64,000 nt of DNA from a virus, in IMG/VR virus record IMGVR_UViG_3300009079_000019, positions 1 through 64,000 of that record, one strand, 5' to 3'. Below are positions 39,146-45,522 of this stretch, one piece after another. Numbering within the stretch: the first letter of the stretch is position 1; every line of letters begins with the position of its first letter. Position numbers and translations under genes: made by a program. The notes under the pieces are model-generated. The model had not been told where the DNA came from. It saw only the letters and a program-made list of their open reading frames with translations, and did no database searches.

Positions 39146-39358
39146 TCACCCCAGAGCATAACGGTTCAACCACTGCCCAACGCTCTGCTGCGGATTGAGC
39201 AGGCGGAGCATATCACGGCGGCGGACGGTATGGGTGCTGAGGTGACCCGACCGCCAGAAGACGGTGATATTGCGCTTCCGGAAGCGAAGGCGGAGTTCAG
39301 AGCAGGCGCTGCTCGGTACGTCCTGCCAGATGATGACGGTGTAGAGGGGGTTACGCAT
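39146..39358 (-). CDS. GC-rich island protein, 70 aa
   Basis: A 70-aa Arg-rich protein (MRNPLYTVIIWQDVPSSACS start; LNPQQSVGQWLNRYALG end). The start is chosen as the first ATG after the cassette leader; an in-frame ATG 33 bases earlier falls inside the promoter. Function unknown. Confidence 0.55.
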   Translation of the reverse strand: MRNPLYTVIIWQDVPSSACSELRLRFRKRNITVFWRSGHLSTHTVRRRDMLRLLNPQQSVGQWLNRYALG

Positions 39359-39386
39359 GAGGGTCGGTTGCTTGTGAACTGAGAGA

Positions 39387-39392
39387 ATCATA
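39387..39392 (-). promoter_or_regulatory. Early-type promoter -10 box (TATGAT)
   Basis: TGGTATGATTCTCTCAG on the minus strand, 29 bases before the 70-aa gene. Confidence 0.55.
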
Positions 39393-39433
39393 CCACGAAT
39401 CGGGGGCAGGGAACGAACCCCACCCCCACGAAC

Positions 39434-39679
39434 TCACCCCAACCAGGTCAGGCGCTTTGCTTCGGGGTTACAGTAGAACTGATGACCCGGACCCTGCCAA
39501 CCCACGAACGGGGTGTGAAGGTCTGCCAACTCAACGGCGGATAGACCATCGGACTCCATGGAGCGACCCAGCACATCATCACGGTGGGAGTTGAGTTGCG
39601 GGCGACCCTTGGAAACGTTGCGGGAGACCCATACGGTCTGGCGGGTCTGAAGGTCGGTTGCTGGAGAGAAGAGTGCCAT
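39434..39679 (-). CDS. GC-rich island protein, 81 aa
   Basis: An 81-aa protein (MALFSPATDLQTRQTVWVSR start; PFVGWQGPGHQFYCNPEAKR near the end). Start chosen after the promoter leader. The pattern suggests a small compact domain; no family recognised. Confidence 0.55.
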   Translation of the reverse strand: MALFSPATDLQTRQTVWVSRNVSKGRPQLNSHRDDVLGRSMESDGLSAVELADLHTPFVGWQGPGHQFYCNPEAKRLTWLG

Positions 39680-39707
39680 CGGTGTTGGTTGGTTTGGAAC
39701 TGAGAGA

Positions 39708-39713
39708 ATCATA
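39708..39713 (-). promoter_or_regulatory. Early-type promoter -10 box (TATGAT)
   Basis: TGCTATGATTCTCTCAG on the minus strand, nearly identical to the box at 39387, 29 bases before the 81-aa gene. Confidence 0.55.
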
Positions 39714-39726
39714 GCATGGAATGGGG

Positions 39727-39891
39727 TCAGAGGGAAACCCACCCCTGCTTAATGCGGCGCTCAAGGTGGCGGGCAGCAAGGTCCTCTTTACGGGTCATCG
39801 CTGCCTGACCGGGACGGGGACCACGGCGGGGCAGGCGGGTGACCTTGAATTCTCCGGAGGCAATGGCAGCGGTCAGTTCGGCAGAGGTCAT
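39727..39891 (-). CDS. GC-rich island basic protein, 54 aa
   Basis: A 54-aa basic protein (MTSAELTAAIASGEFKVTRL; then LPRRGPRPGQAAMTRKEDLA; ends QGWVSL). It has a clear promoter and fits the spacing of the series. The Arg/Lys content suggests nucleic-acid or protein binding; function unknown. Confidence 0.6.
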   Translation of the reverse strand: MTSAELTAAIASGEFKVTRLPRRGPRPGQAAMTRKEDLAARHLERRIKQGWVSL

Positions 39892-39919
39892 CGGGGTCGG
39901 TGTCGGTGGAACTGATAGT

Positions 39920-39925
39920 ATTGTA
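39920..39925 (-). promoter_or_regulatory. Early-type promoter -10 box (TACAAT)
   Basis: TGCTACAATACTATCAGTTCC on the minus strand, 29 bases before the 54-aa gene. Confidence 0.55.
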
Positions 39926-39937
39926 GCAGATCAGGGG

Positions 39938-40168
39938 TCAGGCAGCAGTCAGAACCCGTCCGACCCGCAAATCATAAACCTTAGGGGTTTTGGTGACCTG
40001 ATCGGGTCCGACCTGCTCAACGGTTGCCCGCTTGATATTGATTCCGTTGGAGGGGTTGCCCAACAGACGATATCCCATCTGAGGGGAAACGCCCTCGGGG
40101 AAGCGGACGAACTGAACCATAGGAGTGACCTTGTTTCGGCGGGAGAAGCGGGTAACCTTGAGGATCAT
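39938..40168 (-). CDS. GC-rich island protein, 76 aa
   Basis: A 76-aa beta-rich protein (MILKVTRFSRRNKVTPMVQF; YRLLGNPSNGINIKRATVEQ). Start chosen after the promoter leader rather than the upstream ATG at 40306, which lies in the antisense of the neighbouring gene. No family recognised. Confidence 0.55.
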   Translation of the reverse strand: MILKVTRFSRRNKVTPMVQFVRFPEGVSPQMGYRLLGNPSNGINIKRATVEQVGPDQVTKTPKVYDLRVGRVLTAA

Positions 40169-40191
40169 CGGGATTGGTTGCGGTTGATAGT

Positions 40192-40197
40192 ATTGTA
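40192..40197 (-). promoter_or_regulatory. Early-type promoter -10 box (TACAAT)
   Basis: TGCTACAATACTATCAACCGC on the minus strand, 24 bases before the 76-aa gene, sharing its leader with the boxes at 39920 and 40379. Confidence 0.55.
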
Positions 40198-40202
40198 GCA
40201 GG

Positions 40203-40355
40203 TCAGCGGGGCAATGGGGGGCAGTCCAGCGAACCGCTACGGTGGCAGATTTCCGCCTGCTCCGCTTCCAGTGTGGCGCCGATGGTGGAGAGGGCAGCGT
40301 TGCCAATCATCAGGCAGAGGGCACAGAATCCGATGGGGAACAGAGCGCGGGTCAT
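40203..40355 (-). CDS. Small secreted or membrane protein, 50 aa
   Basis: A 50-aa protein with a signal-peptide-like N-terminus: Arg3 then the hydrophobic run ALFPIGFCALCLMIGNAA, followed by a polar tail with Cys. It may sit in the membrane or be exported. Supported by promoter and series context only. Confidence 0.55.
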   Translation of the reverse strand: MTRALFPIGFCALCLMIGNAALSTIGATLEAEQAEICHRSGSLDCPPLPR

Positions 40356-40378
40356 TCGGGTCGGTTGCGGTTGATAGT

Positions 40379-40384
40379 ATTGTA
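40379..40384 (-). promoter_or_regulatory. Early-type promoter -10 box (TACAAT)
   Basis: TGCTACAATACTATCAACCGC on the minus strand, an exact copy of the element at 40192, before the 50-aa gene. Confidence 0.55.
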
Positions 40385-40405
40385 GCAGGTCGGGGGCAGG
40401 ACCCC

Positions 40406-40585
40406 TCAGATTCCGTTGAGGAAGTCTGCCAGTGCCTCATCGTATTCTGCTTTGGTTTGGAAGGTCCGCCCGTGGATGGTTCGGGGATACGTGGCATCCA
40501 AACCAGCGGCAGCAACGTTCCGGCAGTCCTGCTCATCGTATCCCATTTCAATCAGGGTTGCGACGTAGGGGTTGAAGGCGGTCAT
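40406..40585 (-). CDS. UBA-like small protein, 59 aa
   Basis: A 59-aa protein. The segment YVATLIEMGYDEQDCRNVAA recalls a UBA/TS-N helical bundle (LxxMGxxxxxxxxA). The rest (FQTKAEYDEALADFL) is helical. Function unknown. Confidence 0.55.
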   Translation of the reverse strand: MTAFNPYVATLIEMGYDEQDCRNVAAAGLDATYPRTIHGRTFQTKAEYDEALADFLNGI

Positions 40586-40675
40586 TTGGTCTCGGTTCGT
40601 TTGGTATGCTTTAGTCTACAGGGTCAGGGGTCCCGGTCCCGGTGACCCGGTGCCAGTCTGGCAATTGGTTAGGTA

Positions 40676-40825
40676 TCAGAACTGAATCTCACTTAGAGTA
40701 GGATTAGCAGCGGAATCAGGACTGACACTATCAGAAACCCCATCAACAATTGAATCAAGAATCTGGAGAATTTGCTCACCATTGGAACCCTTAGCAAGGA
40801 GTGAGAGGAGGACATCGCGGGACAT
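40676..40825 (-). CDS. Small conserved protein, 49 aa
   Basis: A 49-aa protein (MSRDVLLSLLAKGSNGEQIL start). A similar small protein, often with the same N-terminus, recurs in cyanophages. AT-richer than its left neighbours. Function unknown. Confidence 0.65.
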   Translation of the reverse strand: MSRDVLLSLLAKGSNGEQILQILDSIVDGVSDSVSPDSAANPTLSEIQF

Positions 40826-40893
40826 AATGTAGAAAGAAAAATGTTAATGAAAGTGTGGGAGAAGTTTAGAGTCATTCTCCCAGGACTTGAGAT

Positions 40894-41154
40894 TTAGAAG
40901 TCGAAAATGTCGCCGTTGATTTCTGCGCGGTTGACTTTAGGGTCAGTCCATTTCACACCGTCGCGGGTCTCTTTGGCACCACAATCATACATCAATTCAA
41001 GCAGTTCTTCATAGCAGCAGATATCACGTTCTGCGATAGCATCCTGAACGCAAGCATCATTCTGAATCCAGAGAGCTACGTTCCAGGTTTCATAATTGGT
41101 CCAACCGTTATAAGTTTGGTCGGTCAGGCAGGTCTGGTAGGTGGTGACGGTCAT
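40894..41154 (-). CDS. DUF7249-like protein, 86 aa
   Basis: An 86-aa protein with the marker sequence NGWTNYETWNVALWIQND, seen in many phages that infect cyanobacteria and other hosts. An acidic Cys-containing centre (ERDICCYEELLELMYDCG) follows. Start chosen after the leader CATACCAAACAACCCAAGCAA. Probable early host-takeover gene; activity unknown. Confidence 0.7.
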   Translation of the reverse strand: MTVTTYQTCLTDQTYNGWTNYETWNVALWIQNDACVQDAIAERDICCYEELLELMYDCGAKETRDGVKWTDPKVNRAEINGDIFDF

Positions 41155-41180
41155 TTGCTTGGGTTGTTTGGTATGAATCA

Positions 41181-41186
41181 ATTATA
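41181..41186 (-). promoter_or_regulatory. Early promoter -10 box (TATAAT)
   Basis: CCTTATAATTGATTCATACC on the minus strand, 26 bases before the 86-aa gene. No good -35 box is visible; its place is taken by a GC-rich stem-loop. Confidence 0.65.
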
Positions 41187-41228
41187 AGGGGTGGAGAGGG
41201 TGCCAGGGGCACCCGATGTGCCAGTGCC

Positions 41229-41426
41229 TCAGGCGGCACACAGCAGTGCCGATTCCATATTCACCTCCCGAACATCCATCTTGGAGTAATCATAACCCTC
41301 CTGCTCCTCAAGATACACAAGGTATGCATTTGCAGTGGAGAAGCAGTCAAACAAGCGGAGCGATTTGAAGTCCTCACCTTCATAATCAAAACCACCGATG
41401 ACAGCGTAGACTTTAGTGATTTGCAT
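41229..41426 (-). CDS. Small conserved protein, 65 aa
   Basis: A 65-aa protein (VYAVIGGFDYEGEDFKSLRL; DCFSTANAYLVYLEEQEGYD), a family I recognise from cyanophage early regions without known function. The N-terminal strand and Gly-rich turn suggest a small alpha/beta fold. Confidence 0.7.
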   Translation of the reverse strand: MQITKVYAVIGGFDYEGEDFKSLRLFDCFSTANAYLVYLEEQEGYDYSKMDVREVNMESALLCAA

Positions 41427-41452
41427 TTGCTTGGGTTGCGTGGTATGAATCA

Positions 41453-41458
41453 ATTATA
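41453..41458 (-). promoter_or_regulatory. Early promoter -10 box (TATAAT)
   Basis: CCTTATAATTGATTCATACC on the minus strand, an exact repeat of the 41181 element, before the 65-aa gene. Confidence 0.65.
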
Positions 41459-41489
41459 AGGGGTGGAGAGGGGTCCTGGGAGACCCCGT

Positions 41490-41511
41490 GTGCCACTAGG
41501 GCAACTGTCAC
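41490..41511. repeat. Gene-end inverted repeat GTGCCA...TGTCAC
   Basis: Imperfect inverted repeat straddling the stop codon of the 64-aa gene. One of at least 15 relatives found at gene ends between 41 and 64 kb. Confidence 0.6.
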
Positions 41512-41702
41512 ATCCAACCGCAGCGGGGGCAGGCAGGATGACCATTACAACCGCAGCGGGGCAGGGTGAGAATACCTATCAGGGTGTTGAGGTTACGCTC
41601 ATCAGCGGTGCCTGCCTTACGGTCTGCCTCAGCGATGGCAGCGGCAGCGATGGCACGGGACTGGGCGGCACGGTCCTGAGCGGTGATGGCGTTGCGGGTC
41701 AT
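41508..41702 (-). CDS. Ala-rich protein with C-terminal zinc motif, 64 aa
   Basis: A 64-aa protein with an Ala-rich helix (SRAIAAAAIAEADRKAG) and a C-terminal four-Cys motif (RCGCNGHPACPRCGWM) that could bind zinc. Start follows the cassette leader. Function unknown. Confidence 0.65.
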   Translation of the reverse strand: MTRNAITAQDRAAQSRAIAAAAIAEADRKAGTADERNLNTLIGILTLPRCGCNGHPACPRCGWM

Positions 41703-41729
41703 TCGGGTCGGTTCGTTTGGTATGAATCA

Positions 41730-41735
41730 ATTATA
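41730..41735 (-). promoter_or_regulatory. Early promoter -10 box (TATAAT)
   Basis: TATAATTGATTCATACC on the minus strand before the 64-aa gene. Immediately upstream is the stem-loop GGGGGCA-TCAGG-TGCCCCC (41745-41763). Confidence 0.65.
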
Positions 41736-41773
41736 AGGGGTCAGAGGGGGCATCAGGTGCCCCCTGTGTGCCA

Positions 41774-41941
41774 CTACTGAAGGTGGGCGAACTGTGCCAG
41801 CGATGAGGGGCAGATGTGGGAGGGTGACCCGCAGGAGCGGTAGAAGTCTACCATCCGCTCCGCTTCGGGAAGGGTGGGGAACCACTGGGAGCGCCACTCG
41901 GTCTGGTTGTAGGGGGTCTGGTAGCGGACTTCGATTCGCAT
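41774..41941 (-). CDS. Small protein, 55 aa
   Basis: A 55-aa protein (MRIEVRYQTPYNQTEWRSQW; FPTLPEAERMVDFYRSCG). The pattern strand-loop-helix fits a small ferredoxin-like or DUF fold. Series context and promoter support it; function unknown. Confidence 0.6.
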   Translation of the reverse strand: MRIEVRYQTPYNQTEWRSQWFPTLPEAERMVDFYRSCGSPSHICPSSLAQFAHLQ

Positions 41942-41966
41942 CGGTTGGGTTGTTTGGTATGAATCA

Positions 41967-41972
41967 ATTATA
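41967..41972 (-). promoter_or_regulatory. Early promoter -10 box (TATAAT)
   Basis: TATAATTGATTCATACC on the minus strand before the 55-aa gene. Confidence 0.65.
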
Positions 41973-42003
41973 AGGGGTCGGAGGGTGCCAGCGGACCCCC
42001 AGT

Positions 42004-42025
42004 GTGCCAGCGGTCAGACTGTCAC
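42004..42025. repeat. Gene-end inverted repeat GTGCCA...TGTCAC
   Basis: Straddles the stop codon of the MutH-like gene; same family as the repeat at 41490. Confidence 0.6.
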
Positions 42026-42606
42026 AGGACCTCCTTCCCGAACTTGCCACAGAGGTAAAATGCCATACCCTTATCTTTGAGGGTGCAATTTGCAAAGGTC
42101 AGAGGAACATAGCGACCGTTAGTTTTAGATGCTTTGGTGCGGATTTGCAGCAGTCCGTTAGGTCCGGTGATAGTGTTGAGTATACTGCCAGAGTCAAATG
42201 AACTGCGGATGGTATCACAAATGAAGGTGTAATCCTCTGCCAGTTCCTGATAGTGCTCAGGGTGAGTCTCAGGATTCAGAACCTCAGTACCCACATAATC
42301 ATTGGCACGGGTGAAACCAACGTAGATGGTCTGAGATAGTTTTTCTCCTACCTTACTATCAGTGAAACTAACACCGTCTTCGATGATTTCAGAGAGGCAG
42401 TGCTTCAACTGTGTGACGGCGATAGACTCACCAACTGTGAAAGTCTTAAGTTCACCGTCCACCAAATCTTTCAGGTTGGAACTGTTAGGAATGCCAAGGG
42501 CAGTTTCAATCAGTTGCCCACGCGAACCTTTGTTTTTACCGGGTTTGGCAAATGCATCAAAGTTGGTGACCTTGAGTTGAGCGGCGACTTGGAGAGTGTT
42601 GAGCAT
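42022..42606 (-). CDS. MutH/Sau3AI-like endonuclease
   Basis: A 194-aa protein of the MutH/Sau3AI nuclease fold. The segment NKGSRGQLIETALGI matches the MutH helix with its catalytic Glu (E34). The metal-binding motif appears as DLVDGELKTF: D47 or D50, E52 and K54 fit the D-x(n)-E-x-K signature. A later conserved Lys/Arg region is LLQIRTKASK. MutH nicks and Sau3AI cuts GATC; the site recognised here is unknown. It has its own early promoter and lies beside a nucleotidyltransferase. Possible roles are host DNA breakdown or exclusion of competing phages. Confidence 0.75.
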   Translation of the reverse strand: MLNTLQVAAQLKVTNFDAFAKPGKNKGSRGQLIETALGIPNSSNLKDLVDGELKTFTVGESIAVTQLKHCLSEIIEDGVSFTDSKVGEKLSQTIYVGFTRANDYVGTEVLNPETHPEHYQELAEDYTFICDTIRSSFDSGSILNTITGPNGLLQIRTKASKTNGRYVPLTFANCTLKDKGMAFYLCGKFGKEVL

Positions 42607-42628
42607 CGGGTGGGTTGCTTATGAATCA

Positions 42629-42634
42629 ATTATA
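42629..42634 (-). promoter_or_regulatory. Early promoter -10 box (TATAAT)
   Basis: TATAATTGATTCATAAGC on the minus strand before the MutH-like gene. Confidence 0.65.
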
Positions 42635-42680
42635 AGGGGTCAGAGGGGGGAAGGTCAACCCCCCGAACCATCAGTGTTGC

Positions 42681-43589
42681 TTATGCGACCTGAAACCTCC
42701 CGTGATTGAAGTTAGCATAGCTGAAGACCTCACGATTGACCAGTTTGAACATACCAAACTCATTGGTCATCACATAACCCTCAGAATCAATACGGTTGCC
42801 GTTGATGTATGCTGCGGGACCACTATTGCGGCACAGGAACAAACAATCATCTTTGATTGACTTCACTAGTGCCCACAGTCCAATCAGTTTAGGGTCACAA
42901 TCAAAGTCCTCAAACGTTTGGGCAATGATAGCATCACCGGCACGAATACAGGCATTCAGTTGTTTCTTAATCTTTGCTGCTTGCTTGTCAGAAACAAACT
43001 CTACAGCAAGTGCCATAGCACGGGTAAACTTTACCACTTCCTCAACATCAGCGAAGGACTCCTGATTGTGAAGGATATAAGTATCTGGTTTGACAAACTT
43101 TACGCTGTCGGTATCATTCCATATGGCACGGTCAGGCATTGCAACCGCATCACGAATGTCGCTCTCGGCATAATAGCAAGTGTGGGGTGCGATGATAATA
43201 GTCTGCCGCACAATCTCAGAAAACTTATAAGTGATGGTGTTCGGAGTATACTCATTAGAACCACCAAACCCGATGAAGTCTCCCTGATAGATTGTCTCTG
43301 TACGGGGCAGATACTTAAGACATGCCGCTAGAATCTCAATCAGTGCGGGTTGCTCACCATACAGAGCAAACACATCTTCTTGAGTATAACAGATTTTGAT
43401 TTTGACTTTGTTGAAGACACTTTTGGTGCCAACAAAGAACTTACCGTTGGCAGGATTCGTGCCCCAAACAATAGCAGGCGCTCCGTCAATCTTTACACTT
43501 AGGGTGCCGGGATTCACGAACCAATCCAGAACGGTCAGGTCCCCGGTCAGGATAGAATCTTCGGGGTGTTCGAGGTGGGTGTTTTTCAT
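42681..43589 (-). CDS. KxDG nucleotidyltransferase (DUF6267-like, ligase fold)
   Basis: A 302-aa protein. The N-terminal THLEHPEDSIL is the hallmark of a cyanophage family I know as DUF6267. Motif I of the ligase/capping nucleotidyltransferases is visible as SVKIDGAP (K33, D35, G36), the Lys that would carry AMP. FFVGTKSVF and YQGDFIGFG fit later core motifs, and VKFVKPD may serve as motif V. Substrate (DNA, RNA or other) is unknown. The -10 box lies only six bases before the start codon, so the mRNA may be leaderless. It stands directly upstream of the MutH-like gene. Confidence 0.75.
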   Translation of the reverse strand: MKNTHLEHPEDSILTGDLTVLDWFVNPGTLSVKIDGAPAIVWGTNPANGKFFVGTKSVFNKVKIKICYTQEDVFALYGEQPALIEILAACLKYLPRTETIYQGDFIGFGGSNEYTPNTITYKFSEIVRQTIIIAPHTCYYAESDIRDAVAMPDRAIWNDTDSVKFVKPDTYILHNQESFADVEEVVKFTRAMALAVEFVSDKQAAKIKKQLNACIRAGDAIIAQTFEDFDCDPKLIGLWALVKSIKDDCLFLCRNSGPAAYINGNRIDSEGYVMTNEFGMFKLVNREVFSYANFNHGRFQVA

Positions 43590-43595
43590 ACTGTT

Positions 43596-43601
43596 ATTAT
43601 A
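43596..43601 (-). promoter_or_regulatory. Early promoter -10 box abutting a start codon
   Basis: CCCCTTATAATAACAGTATG on the minus strand. Only AACAGT separates the -10 box from the ATG of the nucleotidyltransferase gene, so transcription should start at about the start codon. Confidence 0.6.
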
Positions 43602-43655
43602 AGGGGTCAGGAGGGGGTCTGGGGGGAACCTTGTGCCAGTTCCCCGAGTGGCACT

Positions 43656-43973
43656 CTATGCCAGACGCATACCTGAGAAGAAAGGAATTACGCCGTTTCC
43701 AGCATAATTTAGGAACCACTGTCCTTTCTTCTGGAATACACATTCGCCCTTAATCCCGTGAACCTGAAGAATAGCATTCAGGCGGGATTTGGTTGTATTA
43801 GACTGCCATCCACCATCAAACAATCGGACGAAATTATCACCAACCTCGGCAATCTTGTTGCCGTGAAGCAATACAACAGCGATGCCATCTGCCTGCACAA
43901 CGTTAGTATTAGCAGAACGAAAATCAGTGCCGTTGGTGATGGCATCGTTCATCAGGGATTCAATCTTACGCAT
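43656..43973 (-). CDS. Conserved protein, 105 aa
   Basis: A 105-aa protein with the segment RLFDGGWQSNTTKSRLNAIL, seen in cyanophage early proteins of unknown function, and a C-terminal aromatic patch (KGQWFLNYAGNGVIPFFSG). Start set after the cassette leader. Confidence 0.7.
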   Translation of the reverse strand: MRKIESLMNDAITNGTDFRSANTNVVQADGIAVVLLHGNKIAEVGDNFVRLFDGGWQSNTTKSRLNAILQVHGIKGECVFQKKGQWFLNYAGNGVIPFFSGMRLA

Positions 43974-43999
43974 TTGGTGGGGTTGCTTGGTATGAATCA

Positions 44000-44005
44000 A
44001 TTATA
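44000..44005 (-). promoter_or_regulatory. Early promoter -10 box (TATAAT)
   Basis: TATAATTGATTCATACC on the minus strand before the 105-aa gene. Confidence 0.65.
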
Positions 44006-44036
44006 AGGGGTCAGGGGGGGCAGCGGAACCCCCTCT

Positions 44037-44058
44037 GTGCCACTTAGGCAACTGGCAC
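44037..44058. repeat. Gene-end inverted repeat GTGCCA...TGGCAC
   Basis: A clean 6+6 copy with the stop codon of the 74-aa gene inside; on the minus strand the gene end reads GTGCCAGTTGCCTAAGTGGC. Confidence 0.65.
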
Positions 44059-44268
44059 AGCAGTTGCTGATTCTAACAAACCCTGAGCATATTCATCATC
44101 ATAAATCTCTTTAATCTCATTCACAATTTGCTCTTCAGTATAAGTCTCATACTCACGAACAAGTAAGTCAAAGGCAATAGTTGAAAGTTGGTCTACATCT
44201 AAACCCTCTACAATATCAGAAACATAGTTCTCAACGAACTGGGCGAATTGTGCTTTGTTAAGTGTCAT
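44044..44268 (-). CDS. Small acidic helical protein, 74 aa (VPVA family)
   Basis: A 74-aa acidic helical protein (QFVENYVSDIVEGLDVDQLS; ETYTEEQIVNEIKEIYDDEY). It is a paralogue of the genes at 46846 and 62918, sharing the plan (Y)V..I...D......DLL...Y....EEQ...EI, and ends VPVA like the 46846 copy. The family is common in cyanophages; function unknown. Confidence 0.7.
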   Translation of the reverse strand: MTLNKAQFAQFVENYVSDIVEGLDVDQLSTIAFDLLVREYETYTEEQIVNEIKEIYDDEYAQGLLESATAVPVA

Positions 44269-44281
44269 TTGGATTTGTTTG

Positions 44282-44335
44282 GTATGAATGTAGAATAACA
44301 GGATTGAAGCAGGAAGTCTAGGGGTCTTGTGTCAC
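44282..44335. repeat. Intergenic cassette copy with TATTCT box
   Basis: 54-base cassette nearly identical (two differences) to that at 46792-46845: GTATGAATGTAGAATAACAG then GGGGTCTTGTG. It includes the minus-strand -10 box TATTCT at 44292-44297 and leader TACATTCATACC, serving the 74-aa gene. Confidence 0.65.
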
Positions 44336-44356
44336 CTTATCAACTGTCACATAGTA

Positions 44357-44602
44357 TCATTGAATCTGCTTAAGTTCTGCTTCAATAGCATCAGCAATCT
44401 CAGTGTAAATGTGGTCATATTCATCTAATTGATGAAGCACAGTTTCGGCAATCTCACGACTCACAGGGTCGGGATTACCATTCTCATCCATTACAAATAC
44501 ATCCTCATTTGTGTAGATCCAGTAAGCAACAGGAGCATCATTACCCTGTTGTTCAATCAAATGCTCAACGGATTCTTTGAGTTGTTGTAGAGTTCGTGCC
44601 AT
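44357..44602 (-). CDS. Acidic helical protein, 81 aa
   Basis: An 81-aa protein (MARTLQQLKESVEHLIEQQG; YWIYTNEDVF; ETVLHQLDEYDHIYTEIADA). Helical, acidic, resembling cyanophage early proteins of unknown role. Its start overlaps the preceding stop (TAATG), placing it last in a seven-gene operon. Confidence 0.65.
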   Translation of the reverse strand: MARTLQQLKESVEHLIEQQGNDAPVAYWIYTNEDVFVMDENGNPDPVSREIAETVLHQLDEYDHIYTEIADAIEAELKQIQ

Positions 44603-44778
44603 TAGTTGTCTCCGAAGTTGTTAGTGAGAAAGTCGTCAAGTTCAGTCAGGTCAGTATCACTCAACCGAGTGATATATTCTGTGATGATTGTTGCTAATAG
44701 GTCGGAATCTTTGAGGCAGGATTCATACAACAACTCTTCACGTTCAGAGTTAAAGTTTGGTGCTACGCTGTAAGTCAT
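44602..44778 (-). CDS. Acidic protein, 58 aa
   Basis: A 58-aa protein (MTYSVAPNFNSEREELLYES; LTELDDFLTNNFGDN). The start chosen overlaps the upstream stop (TAATG); an earlier in-frame start would overlap the neighbour by 48 bases. Function unknown. Confidence 0.6.
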   Translation of the reverse strand: MTYSVAPNFNSEREELLYESCLKDSDLLATIITEYITRLSDTDLTELDDFLTNNFGDN

Positions 44779-45017
44779 TAGTGAGTGTTGAGAACGTGAA
44801 CGAAATCCAGAGAACAGACACACCAACCGGCATAATCTGTCACCTCTTCAACTAGAGCATCGGCAACGACTTCATCATCATAACCATCATCAACTTCAAC
44901 CTCAAAGACATTACCAAGCACATCATCTAGAACTGCTTGTTGCTCTTCGGGGGTGAAGTCTAAGTCATCAAAATCAAACTGAACTTCAGTAACTTGGAGA
45001 GTGAGGGTTGCCATCAT
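44778..45017 (-). CDS. Highly acidic protein, 79 aa
   Basis: A 79-aa protein rich in Asp/Glu (EVQFDFDDLDFTPEEQQAVL; DDGYDDEVVADALVEEV), a possible DNA mimic by charge. Starts MMATL; the first ATG overlaps the preceding TGA (TGATG). Function unknown. Confidence 0.6.
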   Translation of the reverse strand: MMATLTLQVTEVQFDFDDLDFTPEEQQAVLDDVLGNVFEVEVDDGYDDEVVADALVEEVTDYAGWCVCSLDFVHVLNTH

Positions 45018-45187
45018 CAATTAGAGGGAAAGTTAGCACAAACAGAATCACACAGAGTTTTTATCAATTCATTCTGTGTATTAACGTATTCATCACCCCA
45101 GGTATCCCAAAACAACGATTCAACGATACATTCAATGTCGCTCATAAGTTGTTCACGAGCACTCAACATTTCAAGTTTGGGATTCAT
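45017..45187 (-). CDS. Small protein, 56 aa
   Basis: A 56-aa helical protein with three Cys (MNPKLEMLSAREQLMSDIEC; ESLFWDTWGDEYVNTQNELI). Overlaps both neighbours by a few bases, consistent with coupled translation. Function unknown. Confidence 0.6.
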   Translation of the reverse strand: MNPKLEMLSAREQLMSDIECIVESLFWDTWGDEYVNTQNELIKTLCDSVCANFPSN

Positions 45188-45312
45188 TTCCTTAGGGGAG
45201 AATTGAAGTAGGAACGAAACACCGAAACCACGATGATTGCGGTACTGATGACACCAATCAAACCCAGGTAGGTTACGGCATCACCAGTGAAATTGTAAGA
45301 GTCAGGTGTCAT
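45184..45312 (-). CDS. Single-pass membrane protein, 42 aa
   Basis: A 42-aa protein with one membrane span (TYLGLIGVISTAIIVVSVF) and a short basic C-terminus. Its stop overlaps the next start (ATGA). Function unknown; too short to call a holin. Confidence 0.6.
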   Translation of the reverse strand: MTPDSYNFTGDAVTYLGLIGVISTAIIVVSVFRSYFNSPLRK

Positions 45313-45314
45313 GA

Positions 45315-45521
45315 TTAATTAGCAACTAGGGCGAGGTTAGCAACACGATCTTCAGGAACAAACTCCTGAAGTTTATTAGAAATGAGTTCAAATTGTTGAA
45401 TCATATTTTGATAATAAGCAGCACCTTGAAGGTCTCCATCATCATACACTCCTTCTTCTACAAGTTGAAGAGCAGAGATAATATCATACAATTCGCCAGA
45501 TGTGAAAGAAATCGTAGTCAT
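45315..45521 (-). CDS. Small helical protein, 68 aa
   Basis: A 68-aa protein (MTTISFTSGELYDIISALQL; YYQNMIQQFELISNKLQEF). The chosen ATG follows the previous stop at once (TGAAATG); an upstream ATG at 45554 would add 11 residues but overlap the neighbour. A similar start is seen in cyanophage homologues. Confidence 0.6.
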   Translation of the reverse strand: MTTISFTSGELYDIISALQLVEEGVYDDGDLQGAAYYQNMIQQFELISNKLQEFVPEDRVANLALVAN

Positions 45522-45522
45522 T

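Noticed and set aside
38742-41780. Long plus-strand reading frames in the GC-rich island (for example 40214-40645)
   Set aside because: High GC lowers stop frequency; the minus-strand genes have promoters, leaders and regular spacing, while these frames do not.
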